From an uncultured Christensenella sp. (GTDB taxonomy: Bacteria; Bacillota; Clostridia; Christensenellales; Pumilibacteraceae), in assembly GCA_949948895.1 (NCBI GenBank), contig CATLHE010000003.1, positions 1 to 64,000 on the forward strand: DNA of 64,000 nt. Direction: 5' to 3'. Within the stretch, counting starts at the first letter, position 1, and each line of letters starts with the position of its first letter. The position numbers and the translations under genes are program-made. A model generated the notes under the pieces. That model searched no databases and was not told the origin of the DNA. It worked only from the letters and a program-made list of their open reading frames with translations. Positions 53,341 through 61,535 of this stretch are shown here, piece after piece.

Positions 53341-54657
53341 GTGAGGTTAAGCAAAGCGCAAACGCTGGTTATCACATTGCTCAATGTGGCGATAGTAGTC
53401 CTTGTCGCCGTCATATTCTTCGTGCCGTTACCGTGGTCGACCGACGCAGGCGGCGACGGAACGGGCGACGATCCTACGGGCACTAAACCGAACCCACCGC
53501 AGGAGCACGTTAAACTTCGCGAAGCGAGCGCGGGGCGCGTTAAAGAGATAGCAAGAGAAACGCGGCTAATGGGCGTAGGCGACGAAACGATCGTGGAGGC
53601 GTACGAGCGCGAAGGCGTACTGTACGCGTTTGGCAACGCTACGGTCAAGGGCTTGGACTTCGACGATTACGGCGGGTTCCTGTGCGTGATAAACGCCGCG
53701 GGCACGATCCTGTCGTTTACATACTTCGACGGCAAGATAGGCGCGGTGGGAAAGACGGCGCAGGGCTATGCCGTAGGCGCGGGCGAGAGCCTGTACTTTG
53801 TCGATTATACAGGCGAAGCGGTAAAAAAATCCGAGCTTCGCGGCGAGGCGCTGTTTGTCGGCTCGGTCACGACCGACAAGATAGCGGTGGTGACGCAACC
53901 GACGCCTACGTCGCTGTATCTGACCGAGTACGGAGTGACAGCCGACGGCGGCGTATCGGTCGGGAACGGAACGCGTATCGATAACGGCTTCACGCTCAAA
54001 TTCTTCGACTGCTACTATTTCGGCGACTCGTACGTAATAGCGGCGAGAGCGCACAATTCCCCGCGGTACGACGCGGCGGTGTTTTTCACGTTTGCCGCAG
54101 GCGGCGACGCGACGGCGCACTATTACGGCGGCACGGGCGACAACCTGACAAGACCGTATGCGGTCATGCCTTGCGACGCGGGATATTTCGCACTCGCGTC
54201 CGTCAACGGGCTTGCGACAGTGATAACCGTAGACTATAAGTTCGTCAGCTACCACTCGATCAACCTCGGCTTTACGTTTACCGACGCGAGCCTGTTCTTC
54301 GCGCGCGGCAAGTATTACGCATGCTTCAAAAGAACGGACGGTGCGGTGACGTACGAGCTCGAAGGCAACCTGTCGCGCCGCACGCTGACGGAGCTTGACG
54401 GACTGTTCTTGAGCGCGGTGTCCGTCGCGGGAGAAAGCGTCGTCGCTATGGGGAAAGCCGTATCGTCAAACGACGGGCTTGTAGCCATAGTCGAGCCGTA
54501 CACGGGCGAACGGCTCACGCTCGGCATGGACGACGCGGCGTTCTACTTCGGATACGTGAACGGCGGAAAACTTACCGCCGTGCTGTCGGCGTGCGGCGGC
54601 GACGCGCTGTCGTCAACGAGCGGCGGACGCGACGTTTACGTAATAACTACGGCTTGA
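53341..54657 (+). CDS. membrane-anchored beta-propeller-like extracytoplasmic protein
   Basis: 438 residues, no family recognised. One membrane anchor at about 10-30, then a Gly/Asp/Thr/Pro linker (STDAGGDGTGDDPTGTKPNP), then about 370 residues made of repeated short strands (GVLYAFGNATVKGLDFDDYG, YAVGAGESLYFVDYTGEAV, DSYVIAARAHNS, and so on) suggestive of a propeller. The domain is predicted to lie outside the membrane. It starts with GTG at 53341, 6 nt after GAGGT. The end of the gene contains the -35 box of the next promoter. Confidence 0.55.
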   Translation: MRLSKAQTLVITLLNVAIVVLVAVIFFVPLPWSTDAGGDGTGDDPTGTKPNPPQEHVKLREASAGRVKEIARETRLMGVGDETIVEAYEREGVLYAFGNATVKGLDFDDYGGFLCVINAAGTILSFTYFDGKIGAVGKTAQGYAVGAGESLYFVDYTGEAVKKSELRGEALFVGSVTTDKIAVVTQPTPTSLYLTEYGVTADGGVSVGNGTRIDNGFTLKFFDCYYFGDSYVIAARAHNSPRYDAAVFFTFAAGGDATAHYYGGTGDNLTRPYAVMPCDAGYFALASVNGLATVITVDYKFVSYHSINLGFTFTDASLFFARGKYYACFKRTDGAVTYELEGNLSRRTLTELDGLFLSAVSVAGESVVAMGKAVSSNDGLVAIVEPYTGERLTLGMDDAAFYFGYVNGGKLTAVLSACGGDALSSTSGGRDVYVITTA

Positions 54658-54682
54658 CAGCGAGCGCGGCGCTTGGTATAAT
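54654..54682 (+). promoter_or_regulatory. perfect consensus promoter overlapping a stop codon
   Basis: TTGACA (54654-54659) overlaps the TGA stop of the preceding gene; 17-bp spacer; TATAAT (54677-54682). GGAGGAG lies before the ATG at 54712. Confidence 0.85.
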
Positions 54683-54711
54683 AAATAAAACACACAACTA
54701 CGGAGGAGATC

Positions 54712-55170
54712 ATGAAACTTGCCGAAGCTCTTATAGAACGCGCCGATATTCAGCGCAAAATAACGGTGCTGCGCTCTCGACTGCAGAATAATGCGCAGGT
54801 CCAAGAAGGCACGGAACCGAACGAAAAGCCCGCCGATCTCATCAAAGAACTCGACGAAAACGTAAAACGGCTCGAATACCTCATTTCGCGCATCAACTAT
54901 ACCAACGCCACAGTCAAGTCCGACAGCGGCAGCACTATCGCCGATCTTATAGTAAAGCGCGACATGCTCGCGCTCAAAATTTCCGCAATGAACGACCTTT
55001 TGAGAACGGCAAGCGCAACCGTCTGTCGCGCCATGCACACGGAAATAAAGATACTGCCCGCGATAAACGTAAAATCGCTCCAAGAAAAAATAGACAAGCT
55101 CTCCAAAGAACTTCGCCTCACTGACACCGAGATACAGAGCAATAACTGGCTGACCGAGCTCGCCGAATAA
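54712..55170 (+). CDS. DIP1984/septicolysin-family protein
   Basis: 152 residues, all helical. MKLAEALIERADIQRKITVLRSRL at the N-terminus, ANAQVQEGTEP-like NNAQVQEGTEPNEKPADLI, LEYLISRINYTNATVKSD, TIADLIVKRDML, and the C-terminal QSNNWLTELAE match the DIP1984 family (named septicolysin in some records). The molecular function is not established; the cytolysin name should be treated with care. There is no signal peptide. Confidence 0.85.
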   Translation: MKLAEALIERADIQRKITVLRSRLQNNAQVQEGTEPNEKPADLIKELDENVKRLEYLISRINYTNATVKSDSGSTIADLIVKRDMLALKISAMNDLLRTASATVCRAMHTEIKILPAINVKSLQEKIDKLSKELRLTDTEIQSNNWLTELAE

Positions 55171-55188
55171 AGCAAAGCTTATTTAAAG

Positions 55189-55432
55189 TATAAGTTACGC
55201 TCGGCAGGTAGCGCGTACAGATGCGGACGTCAAACTCTGCGGTCAGAGTTAATTGGTCGCTTCATTTGTGGGATGAGTCCGAACGACTGGGACAAATAAC
55301 AATTTTACGTCATCAGATTTACATGCGTAATGTTATCGTTAAGGTTATTACCTGACGTCGGCTGTTCGCTTGCGAGGGCGGGTATGGGGAATCCGAGCAT
55401 AATAAAAAACTCCGAGCTTGTCTCGGAGTTTT
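55189..55432 (+). ncRNA. candidate structured RNA with its own -10 box and terminator
   Basis: TATAAG at 55189-55194 would start an RNA at about 55199. The outer helix pairs GCTCGG (55199-55204) with CCGAGC (55393-55398). A second helix pairs GCGGACGTCA with TGACGTCGGC (one mismatch). Inside are a perfect hairpin AACTCTG/CAGAGTT, an ATTTGT/ACAAAT stem with inner AGTC/GACT, TTACG/CGTAA and GTAAT/ATTAC stems. An intrinsic terminator (55407-55431, ACTCCGAG/CTCGGAGT) follows. It does not match the signatures I know for 6S, tmRNA, SRP or RNase P RNA. No co-directional gene follows, so a riboswitch is unlikely. Confidence 0.55.
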
Positions 55433-55450
55433 GTCGTAATACGGTTTTTA

Positions 55451-56491
55451 CTAATCGGCTTGGCTTGCTTTAACTGTATCGAGAATAATATCGACTATGC
55501 GGTTCGTGCCGTTTACTTTGAGTTTTTTCATCGATGAAACGTATTCCGCGCGGTTGCGATACGCCGCTTTCAGTTTTTGAACTAGTACGTCGGATCGCAG
55601 ATTCTCCTCGCGCAAAACGTCCACCGCACCGCGCGCTTTGTAATATTCGGCGTTTTGTATCTGATCGCCGCGCGACGCTTTTTCGAGCGGAACGACAACC
55701 GACGGTATCTCGAGCGCGATAAGCTCCGCCAAAGCATTGGCGCCGCCGCGAGTGAGAGCGATATCGCACGCGGCGTACAGCCCGGGCATATCGTCGCAAA
55801 ACTCCATGCTTTTGTAGCAGTCGGAATCGGGCGCGCCCTTTTTGTTCTTGCCCGTAATATGCACGACGTCGAACGTGTCGGTCAGCACGGGTAGCGCGGC
55901 AACAACGGCGGTATTGAGCGCCGCCGCGCCCGACGAGCCGCCCGTGACGAGAAGCACAGGCTTGTTTCCGCCGAACCCGAGCCGCGCTTTTGCCGCACCG
56001 AAAAGCTCGCTTCTCAGCGGCGCGCCCACGTATTCGCCGTTCTTGAATTTTTGAGCGAGCGGCTCGAACGAGCACAGTACCATTTTGGCGCGGCGTTTGC
56101 TCAGCTTTGTCACTATGCCCGCGGTAAGATCGCTCTCGTGCGCCAATAGCGGGATATCCTTTGCCGCAAGCACTACGGGAAGAGCGGCGTACCCGCCCTT
56201 GGAAAATATGAGGTCGGGGCGCACTTCGTCCAAAACGCGCCTCGCGGTCTTTACGCAGGCGCGAAGCTTGAACGGCACCGCCGCGTTTTTGAATACGGCG
56301 TCGCGTCTCAGCTTTACGGTGTCTATGCGGTAAAACTCCAAACCGCGCTTTTTGCACAGTTCTTTTTCCATTCCGTCGCCGCCGATATATACGCATTGTA
56401 CGTCGGCGCGCTTTTTGAGCGCGTCGATTATGGCGAGATTGGGCATGACGTGCCCAGCGGTCCCGCCGCCCGCAAACGCTATTTTTATCAT
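55451..56491 (-). CDS. murG: UDP-GlcNAc:lipid I GlcNAc transferase
   Basis: Peripheral membrane enzyme that adds GlcNAc to lipid I to make lipid II for peptidoglycan. 346 residues: IAFAGGGTAGHVMPNLAI at the N-terminus, FSKGGYAALPVVLAA, HESDLTAGIVTKL, LVTGGSSGAAALN, and TRGGANALAELIALEIPSVVVPLEKASRGDQ in the C-terminal donor domain. ATG at 56491 was chosen for the GAGG site and the family N-terminus. It stands outside any mur/fts cluster. The upstream region has a 15-bp palindrome. Confidence 0.95.
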   Translation of the reverse strand: MIKIAFAGGGTAGHVMPNLAIIDALKKRADVQCVYIGGDGMEKELCKKRGLEFYRIDTVKLRRDAVFKNAAVPFKLRACVKTARRVLDEVRPDLIFSKGGYAALPVVLAAKDIPLLAHESDLTAGIVTKLSKRRAKMVLCSFEPLAQKFKNGEYVGAPLRSELFGAAKARLGFGGNKPVLLVTGGSSGAAALNTAVVAALPVLTDTFDVVHITGKNKKGAPDSDCYKSMEFCDDMPGLYAACDIALTRGGANALAELIALEIPSVVVPLEKASRGDQIQNAEYYKARGAVDVLREENLRSDVLVQKLKAAYRNRAEYVSSMKKLKVNGTNRIVDIILDTVKASQAD

Positions 56492-56510
56492 TGTCACCTC
56501 GATATATACT

Positions 56511-56525
56511 CCGATATGATATCGG
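56511..56525. promoter_or_regulatory. 15-bp palindrome upstream of murG
   Basis: CCGATAT and ATATCGG flank a single G, a perfect 7-bp inverted repeat 20 nt before the murG start. It is a candidate operator in the gap between divergent murG and the hydrolase gene. Confidence 0.4.
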
Positions 56526-56612
56526 CTCATATTTAATATGCGCAAAATCGGATAAATGATATTGTTTATTCGACGGAGCGACATAATAAATACATAAAAA
56601 TTTCAATGACCG

Positions 56613-56641
56613 TTGACAAAGGTTATTTTTTATTGTACAAT
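56613..56641 (+). promoter_or_regulatory. promoter of the hydrolase-EEP-trmL operon
   Basis: TTGACA (56613-56618), 17-bp spacer, TACAAT (56636-56641). The start at about 56648 rules out the upstream ATG at 56606 for the hydrolase gene. Confidence 0.85.
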
Positions 56642-56671
56642 GAGTTTGATAAACATAAATTCGGAGGGGAT

Positions 56672-57571
56672 ATGGAAGAGCTGATCATGCGCGACGGTAA
56701 ACGCGTTGCGGTAAGATATTGGGACGACGTTCGCACGCCCCGCGCGTCGGTGGTAATGGTGCACGGTATGTGCGAGTACATCTCGCGCTACGACGATTTT
56801 TGCAAATACCTCAATTCCAACGGATATTACGTCATGGGCATGGATAACCGCGGGTTCGGTCATACCGATCCCGACGCCATGGGCAAGGGCTACGCGGGCA
56901 TGTTCGAGGACACCGTGGACGATATCCGCGAGGAAGTGGACGAGGTGCGCAAGAGATTCGGCACCGAAAAGGTTTTTGTCATAGGTCACAGCTACGGCAG
57001 TTTCTTGACGCAACGTTTTATAGAAAAATATCACGACGCAGTTGACGGCGCCATACTCTGCGGCTCCGCGCTCCAAGGCGGCGCGGCGCTCGGGTTCGGC
57101 AGTTTCCTCGCAAACAGCAAATACAAAAAACACAAAGACGCCCCGGGATACGTGTTTGAAAAATTCACTTTCGTAGGCTACGACAAAAAATTAAAGGACG
57201 GCAAAAACGGCTGGATAAACCGCGACAAAGCGGCGGTTGCGGCGTACAACGCCGATCCCATGTGCAATTTCACGTGCACGGTAGGGTTTTATAAATCGTT
57301 CTTCGACGGCATCAAACTCCTGAACAAAGAGCGTTCGAGAGTGCCGCAAGACTTTAAGCTGATGATAGCTTCGGGCGACGCGGACGGCGTGGGCGGGTTC
57401 GGTAAGCTCGTTAAAAAGCTGGACTCCGCATACCGCAGTAAGTGCGGTATAACGCCGCGGCTCAAACTGTACGAGGACGGGCGGCACGAAATACTCAACG
57501 AGATAAACAAAGAAGTCGTGTATGAGGATTTTGTGGCGTTCCTCGACGACTGTCTCGACGGAAAAGCATAA
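56672..57571 (+). CDS. alpha/beta hydrolase, monoacylglycerol-lipase-like
   Basis: 299 residues, cytoplasmic. The oxyanion region is VVMVHGMCEYISRY, the nucleophile elbow GHSYGS (S107), the acid probably D in ASGDADGVG and the base His in YEDGRHEILNE. These features, with the conserved RGFGHTD block, match the serine aminopeptidase S33/monoacylglycerol lipase (Hydrolase_4) group. The substrate is unknown, probably a lipid ester. ATG at 56672 was chosen because GGAGGGG precedes it and the promoter lies between it and the earlier ATG. Confidence 0.9.
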   Translation: MEELIMRDGKRVAVRYWDDVRTPRASVVMVHGMCEYISRYDDFCKYLNSNGYYVMGMDNRGFGHTDPDAMGKGYAGMFEDTVDDIREEVDEVRKRFGTEKVFVIGHSYGSFLTQRFIEKYHDAVDGAILCGSALQGGAALGFGSFLANSKYKKHKDAPGYVFEKFTFVGYDKKLKDGKNGWINRDKAAVAAYNADPMCNFTCTVGFYKSFFDGIKLLNKERSRVPQDFKLMIASGDADGVGGFGKLVKKLDSAYRSKCGITPRLKLYEDGRHEILNEINKEVVYEDFVAFLDDCLDGKA

Positions 57572-58747
57572 GTGGCGGAAACGGATAAAAACGGCGGAGT
57601 AGCCGAGAATACAGCCGAAAACGCGGGAGCTTCCGTAAAAACTCGCAGCAAAGCAAAACGGAACGTGCTTATAGCCGTGCTGTCTGTGTGCGTTGCGGTA
57701 ATGCTCGTGCTGTGGGTGGTCATAGGCTATCTCTTGTATGTTGTGTGCGGGTATTACAGATTACCCGACAAAATGACGCTCGAAGTAAAGAACAATTTTA
57801 CGGCGTCCGTCGATAAGGACACGGAGTACAAGATAATGACGTACAACGTCGGGTTCGGCGCGTACGGTCCCGACTATACCTTCTTTATGGATACCGGCAT
57901 AATGAAGGACGGCACCAAAACAAAAGGTAAGCACGGCACGGCTATATCCAAAGCGGACGTGATCAAAAACATCTCTGGCTCGGCAAATACTGTTAAAGAC
58001 CGCGATCCCGACTTTGCGATAATACAGGAAGTCGATTACGATTCGACGCGCAGTTATAAAGTGGATCAGCGCAAATATTTCGACGCGCTCGGTTACGCCT
58101 CGACGTTCGCTTGCAATTACCACAGCAGTTATCTGATGTATCCGCTTAACGATCCGCACGGCAAAAACAATGCGGGCATAATGACGCTGAGCAAGTACGA
58201 GATAGCGAGCAGCGTTCGCTACGCGTTCCCCATATCGGACGGGTTCGGCAAGTTCACCGATCTCGACAGATGTTTTTCGGTGTCGCGCGTGCCCGTGAAC
58301 GGCGGCAAATATCTGAGCATAATATCGCTGCACATGTCGGCGTACGACAAGGGCGGCGTGATACGCAAACAGCAGGCGGCAATGCTCAAAAATGTATTGG
58401 AGCGCGAGTATTCGCTTGGCAATTACGTGATAGCGGGCGGCGATTTCAACCAAGACCTTATCGGCGATCTCAATAAATTCCCATCGGAGCAAAAGATACC
58501 CGAATGGGTGGCGAGTTATGACAAAAACGATATCCCCGAGCACTTCGACATATTCGCGGACAATAGATCGACCGTAGGCTCTTGCAGGGGCGCGGACGTC
58601 AAGTGGAAGCGCAACTATACGTATACGTGTGTGATAGACGGGTTTATCGTTTCCGACAATATCGAGGTCAAGCGCGTGGATATAATCGACAACGACTTTG
58701 CGTATTCCGACCATAACCCCGTAGAGATGACGTTCGGCTTGATATAA
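57572..58747 (+). CDS. membrane-anchored endonuclease/exonuclease/phosphatase-family hydrolase
   Basis: 391 residues. One signal-anchor segment at about 31-58 puts the catalytic domain outside. EEP motifs: IMTYNVGFG, IIQEVD (metal Glu), LSIISLHMSAY, VIAGGDFNQD (catalytic Asp and Asn) and AYSDHNPVEM (catalytic His). Such proteins cleave phosphodiesters of lipids (sphingomyelinase-like), DNA or nucleotides; the substrate cannot be told. It starts with GTG directly after the hydrolase stop, with only weak ribosome-site match. Confidence 0.85.
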   Translation: MAETDKNGGVAENTAENAGASVKTRSKAKRNVLIAVLSVCVAVMLVLWVVIGYLLYVVCGYYRLPDKMTLEVKNNFTASVDKDTEYKIMTYNVGFGAYGPDYTFFMDTGIMKDGTKTKGKHGTAISKADVIKNISGSANTVKDRDPDFAIIQEVDYDSTRSYKVDQRKYFDALGYASTFACNYHSSYLMYPLNDPHGKNNAGIMTLSKYEIASSVRYAFPISDGFGKFTDLDRCFSVSRVPVNGGKYLSIISLHMSAYDKGGVIRKQQAAMLKNVLEREYSLGNYVIAGGDFNQDLIGDLNKFPSEQKIPEWVASYDKNDIPEHFDIFADNRSTVGSCRGADVKWKRNYTYTCVIDGFIVSDNIEVKRVDIIDNDFAYSDHNPVEMTFGLI

Positions 58748-58767
58748 TCTTACACCGAGAGAAAGAC

Positions 58768-59229
58768 ATGTTTAACATAGTATTGGTAGAACCCGAGATC
58801 CCGCAAAACACGGGGAACATATCGCGCACCTGCGCGTGCACGGCGAGCAGACTTCATATAGTAAAACCCATGGGTTTCGAAATAACCGACGCAAAACTCA
58901 AGCGCGCGGGGCTCGATTATTGGGATAAGCTCGACCTTACATACTACGACAATTTGGACGAGTTTTTCAAGATAAACGCGGGCGGCAGGTTTTATTATCT
59001 TTCCAAAAAAGCAAAAAAGAAATATACCGACGCGCGCTTTCAAGACGGCGATTTTTTGGTGTTCGGCAAGGAGACGAAAGGCTTGCCCGAACATATCGTG
59101 TTCGACAATCCCGACACGGCGCTTCGCATTCCCATGAAAGACGGACTGCGCTCTCTCAACCTGAGCAATACCGTAGCGCTCGTACTGTACGAGGCGCTTA
59201 GACAGTCCGATTTTTTGGGGCTTGTTTGA
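58768..59229 (+). CDS. trmL: tRNA (cytidine/uridine-2'-O)-methyltransferase, TrmL type
   Basis: SPOUT methyltransferase that 2'-O-methylates position 34 of some tRNA-Leu. 153 residues: FNIVLVEPEIPQNTGNISRTC at the N-terminus, LHIVKPMGFEI, DYWDKLD, FGKETKGLP, and the knot region IPMKDGLRSLNLSNTVALVLYEALRQ. Last gene of the operon, 20 nt after the EEP gene. Confidence 0.95.
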   Translation: MFNIVLVEPEIPQNTGNISRTCACTASRLHIVKPMGFEITDAKLKRAGLDYWDKLDLTYYDNLDEFFKINAGGRFYYLSKKAKKKYTDARFQDGDFLVFGKETKGLPEHIVFDNPDTALRIPMKDGLRSLNLSNTVALVLYEALRQSDFLGLV

Positions 59230-59263
59230 TTTAATACATACGACCGCAAATAAACGACACAAC

Positions 59264-59300
59264 GCCGCGGCATAGCCCGCGGTTTTATGTGCTTTTTTTG
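59264..59300 (+). terminator. terminator after trmL
   Basis: CCGCGG (59265-59270) pairs with CCGCGG (59277-59282), followed by TTTTATGTGCTTTTTTTG. Confidence 0.6.
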
Positions 59301-59390
59301 TGCTCGGTTCTATGCGGCATACGCCGCCGAGTGCGCCGCCTAGGCAGTCGGGTCCGAGTACCGACAGTCTAAAAAATCTGTAAAAATCAG

Positions 59391-59419
59391 TTGAGAAAAT
59401 TTTGAGCTTATGTTATAAT
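59391..59419 (+). promoter_or_regulatory. promoter of the topoisomerase operon
   Basis: TTGAGA (59391-59396), 17-bp spacer, TATAAT (59414-59419), leader of about 80 nt, then GGAGGATC before the ATG. Confidence 0.82.
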
Positions 59420-59505
59420 GTAAAAGGTAGAAGTTTCCCGAAAACGGCGCGGCTTTTTTCGCGGCGCGAACGGGCGATACAGCATACCGTAGCGGAGGAT
59501 CATTT

Positions 59506-61458
59506 ATGTCGAAGAATTATAACGCCGGCGATATACGTGTATTGGAAGGGCTGGACGCAGTGCGTTTGCGCCCCGGTATGTATATCGGTACGACGGGCGT
59601 CAAAGGCTTGCATCATATTTTATGGGAGATCGTCGACAACTCGATCGACGAGATCGCCAACGGTTTCGGCAGCGGCATAATCGTTACCATTCATGCCGAC
59701 GGCAGCGCGTCGGTAGAGGACGACGGACGCGGTATTCCCGTAGACATCCATCCCAAACTCGGCGTTTCGGGCGTTGAAGTCGTTTTCACTCAGCTCCACG
59801 CGGGCGGCAAGTTCGACAGCAGTAATTACGCGCACTCGGGCGGACTTCACGGCGTTGGCGCGTCGGTCACAAACGCTCTGTCGGAATGGCTCAAAGTAGA
59901 AGTTTACAAGAACGGCACGACCTACCGTATGGAGTTTGAGTCGCGCGAGATAAACGGCGAAGTCAAGGGCGGTATTCCCAAATATCAGCTCATAGACACG
60001 GGCGAAAAAACGGACAAGCACGGCTCCAAGATAAGATTTATGCCCGATAAGCGCATATTCGAAACGGTCGTGTTCCAGTTCGAGACGATAGCGAGACGGC
60101 TCAAAGAACTCGCGTTTTTGAACAAGGGCATAGGCATCAAGATAATCGACGAGCGCATAGCGGTAGGCGACGGCTATAAGAGCCTCGAGTATCGTTACGA
60201 GGGCGGTATCGTCGATTTTGTCAAGTATATAGACGAGGCGAGAAACACGCTGTACGACGAACCGATATTTTTGAGCGGCGAGCGTGACGGCATATCTATG
60301 GAACTCGCTTTTCAGCACACCGACGCGTATACCGAAAACCTGTTCTCCTACGTCAACAATATCCCGACGACGGAGGGCGGAACGCACGAGACGGGATTCA
60401 AAGCGGCATACACAAAAGTCATGAACGATTTTGCGCGCCGTATCGGCATGCTCAAAGACAAGGACGCAAACCTTTTGGGCGACGACTACCGCGAAGGTCT
60501 TACCGCGGTGCTGTCCGTGCAAATGACCAACGTTCAGTTCGAGGGTCAGACCAAGACCAAGCTCGGCAATCCCGCGGCGAGAATAGCCATAGAAGCGCTC
60601 GTTACTCAGCTTCTCAGCGAGTATTTCGCGGACGAAGCCAACGGCACGGTGGGCGAAGCCATACTAAAAAAAGGCATGCTCGCCGCAAAGGTAAGAGAAG
60701 CGGCGCGCAAGGAAAAAGAAATAACGCGCGCCAAAAATGCAATAGACAACTTCAACCTCGTCGGCAAGCTCACGCCGTGCACAGGCAAAAAACCCGAGAA
60801 CAACGAGCTGTTTATCGTCGAGGGCGACAGCGCGGGCGGCACGTGCAAACAGGCTCGGGCAAGGTCGTACCAAGCAATACTCCCGCTCCGAGGCAAACCG
60901 CTCAATGCCGAGAAAAAGCGTATCGACCAAGTGCTTGCCAACGAGGAGATACGAACGCTCATTTCCGCGCTCGGCTCGGGCATAGGCGAGGACTTCAACG
61001 TAGACAACCTCAACTACCACAAGGTCATCATTTTGTCGGATGCGGACGTCGACGGATATCATATCCGCGCGATACTTTTGACTTTCTTCTTCCGTTACAT
61101 GAAAGACCTTATCAACGAGGGGCATGTGTATATCGGCTTGCCGCCGCTTTACAAGATAGCAAAAGGCAATCAGGTAGAATATGCATACGACGACGGCGCG
61201 CTCGCAGACGCGAAAGCGCGGTTCGGCAAGGGCGCGTCCGTGCAGCGCTATAAAGGTCTCGGCGAGATGAACGCCGATCAGCTCTGGGAGACGACGATGG
61301 ATCCCGAGCGCCGCGCGCTCATGCAAGTGACGATAGAGGACGCCGCGGAAGCCGAAAAGCTCGTTTCCGTGCTTATGGGCGACGCGGTCGATCTTCGCCG
61401 CGAGTACATCATAGAACACGCCGACTTCAACAAGGTAGACAGCTTCAAGCCCGTATAG
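59506..61458 (+). CDS. parE: type IIA DNA topoisomerase subunit B (ParE-like)
   Basis: ATPase subunit of topoisomerase IV or a gyrase paralogue. 650 residues. GHKL ATPase: VLEGLDAVRLRPGMYIG, EIVDNSIDEI (Glu and Asn), DDGRGIPVDIHP, HAGGKF, GGLHGVGASVTNALS; transducer domain with QTKTKLGNP; TOPRIM: IVEGDSAGG (Glu) and ILSDADVDG (DxD), then RYKGLGEMNADQLWETTMDP. It carries HETGFK and SEWLKVEVY variants that fit ParE better than GyrB, and its partner lacks a good GyrA box, but GyrB cannot be ruled out from one pair alone. Confidence 0.85.
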   Translation: MSKNYNAGDIRVLEGLDAVRLRPGMYIGTTGVKGLHHILWEIVDNSIDEIANGFGSGIIVTIHADGSASVEDDGRGIPVDIHPKLGVSGVEVVFTQLHAGGKFDSSNYAHSGGLHGVGASVTNALSEWLKVEVYKNGTTYRMEFESREINGEVKGGIPKYQLIDTGEKTDKHGSKIRFMPDKRIFETVVFQFETIARRLKELAFLNKGIGIKIIDERIAVGDGYKSLEYRYEGGIVDFVKYIDEARNTLYDEPIFLSGERDGISMELAFQHTDAYTENLFSYVNNIPTTEGGTHETGFKAAYTKVMNDFARRIGMLKDKDANLLGDDYREGLTAVLSVQMTNVQFEGQTKTKLGNPAARIAIEALVTQLLSEYFADEANGTVGEAILKKGMLAAKVREAARKEKEITRAKNAIDNFNLVGKLTPCTGKKPENNELFIVEGDSAGGTCKQARARSYQAILPLRGKPLNAEKKRIDQVLANEEIRTLISALGSGIGEDFNVDNLNYHKVIILSDADVDGYHIRAILLTFFFRYMKDLINEGHVYIGLPPLYKIAKGNQVEYAYDDGALADAKARFGKGASVQRYKGLGEMNADQLWETTMDPERRALMQVTIEDAAEAEKLVSVLMGDAVDLRREYIIEHADFNKVDSFKPV

Positions 61459-61535
61459 GAAAAGCAAGCCTTGCCGTGTAGAGAAATATAATCTCGACTT
61501 ATATTGCCGTTAAAGCGATAAATAAAGGGACGATT

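Noticed and set aside
55270..55310. Hammerhead ribozyme in the murG-side gap
   Set aside because: ATGAGTCC followed by GAAC looked suggestive, but the invariant CUGA start and GAAA box are not present in the right arrangement.
59230..59390. tRNA gene in the trmL-parE gap
   Set aside because: No T-loop GTTCGA pattern or acceptor stem pairing was found; the region holds only a terminator and a short hairpin-rich stretch.
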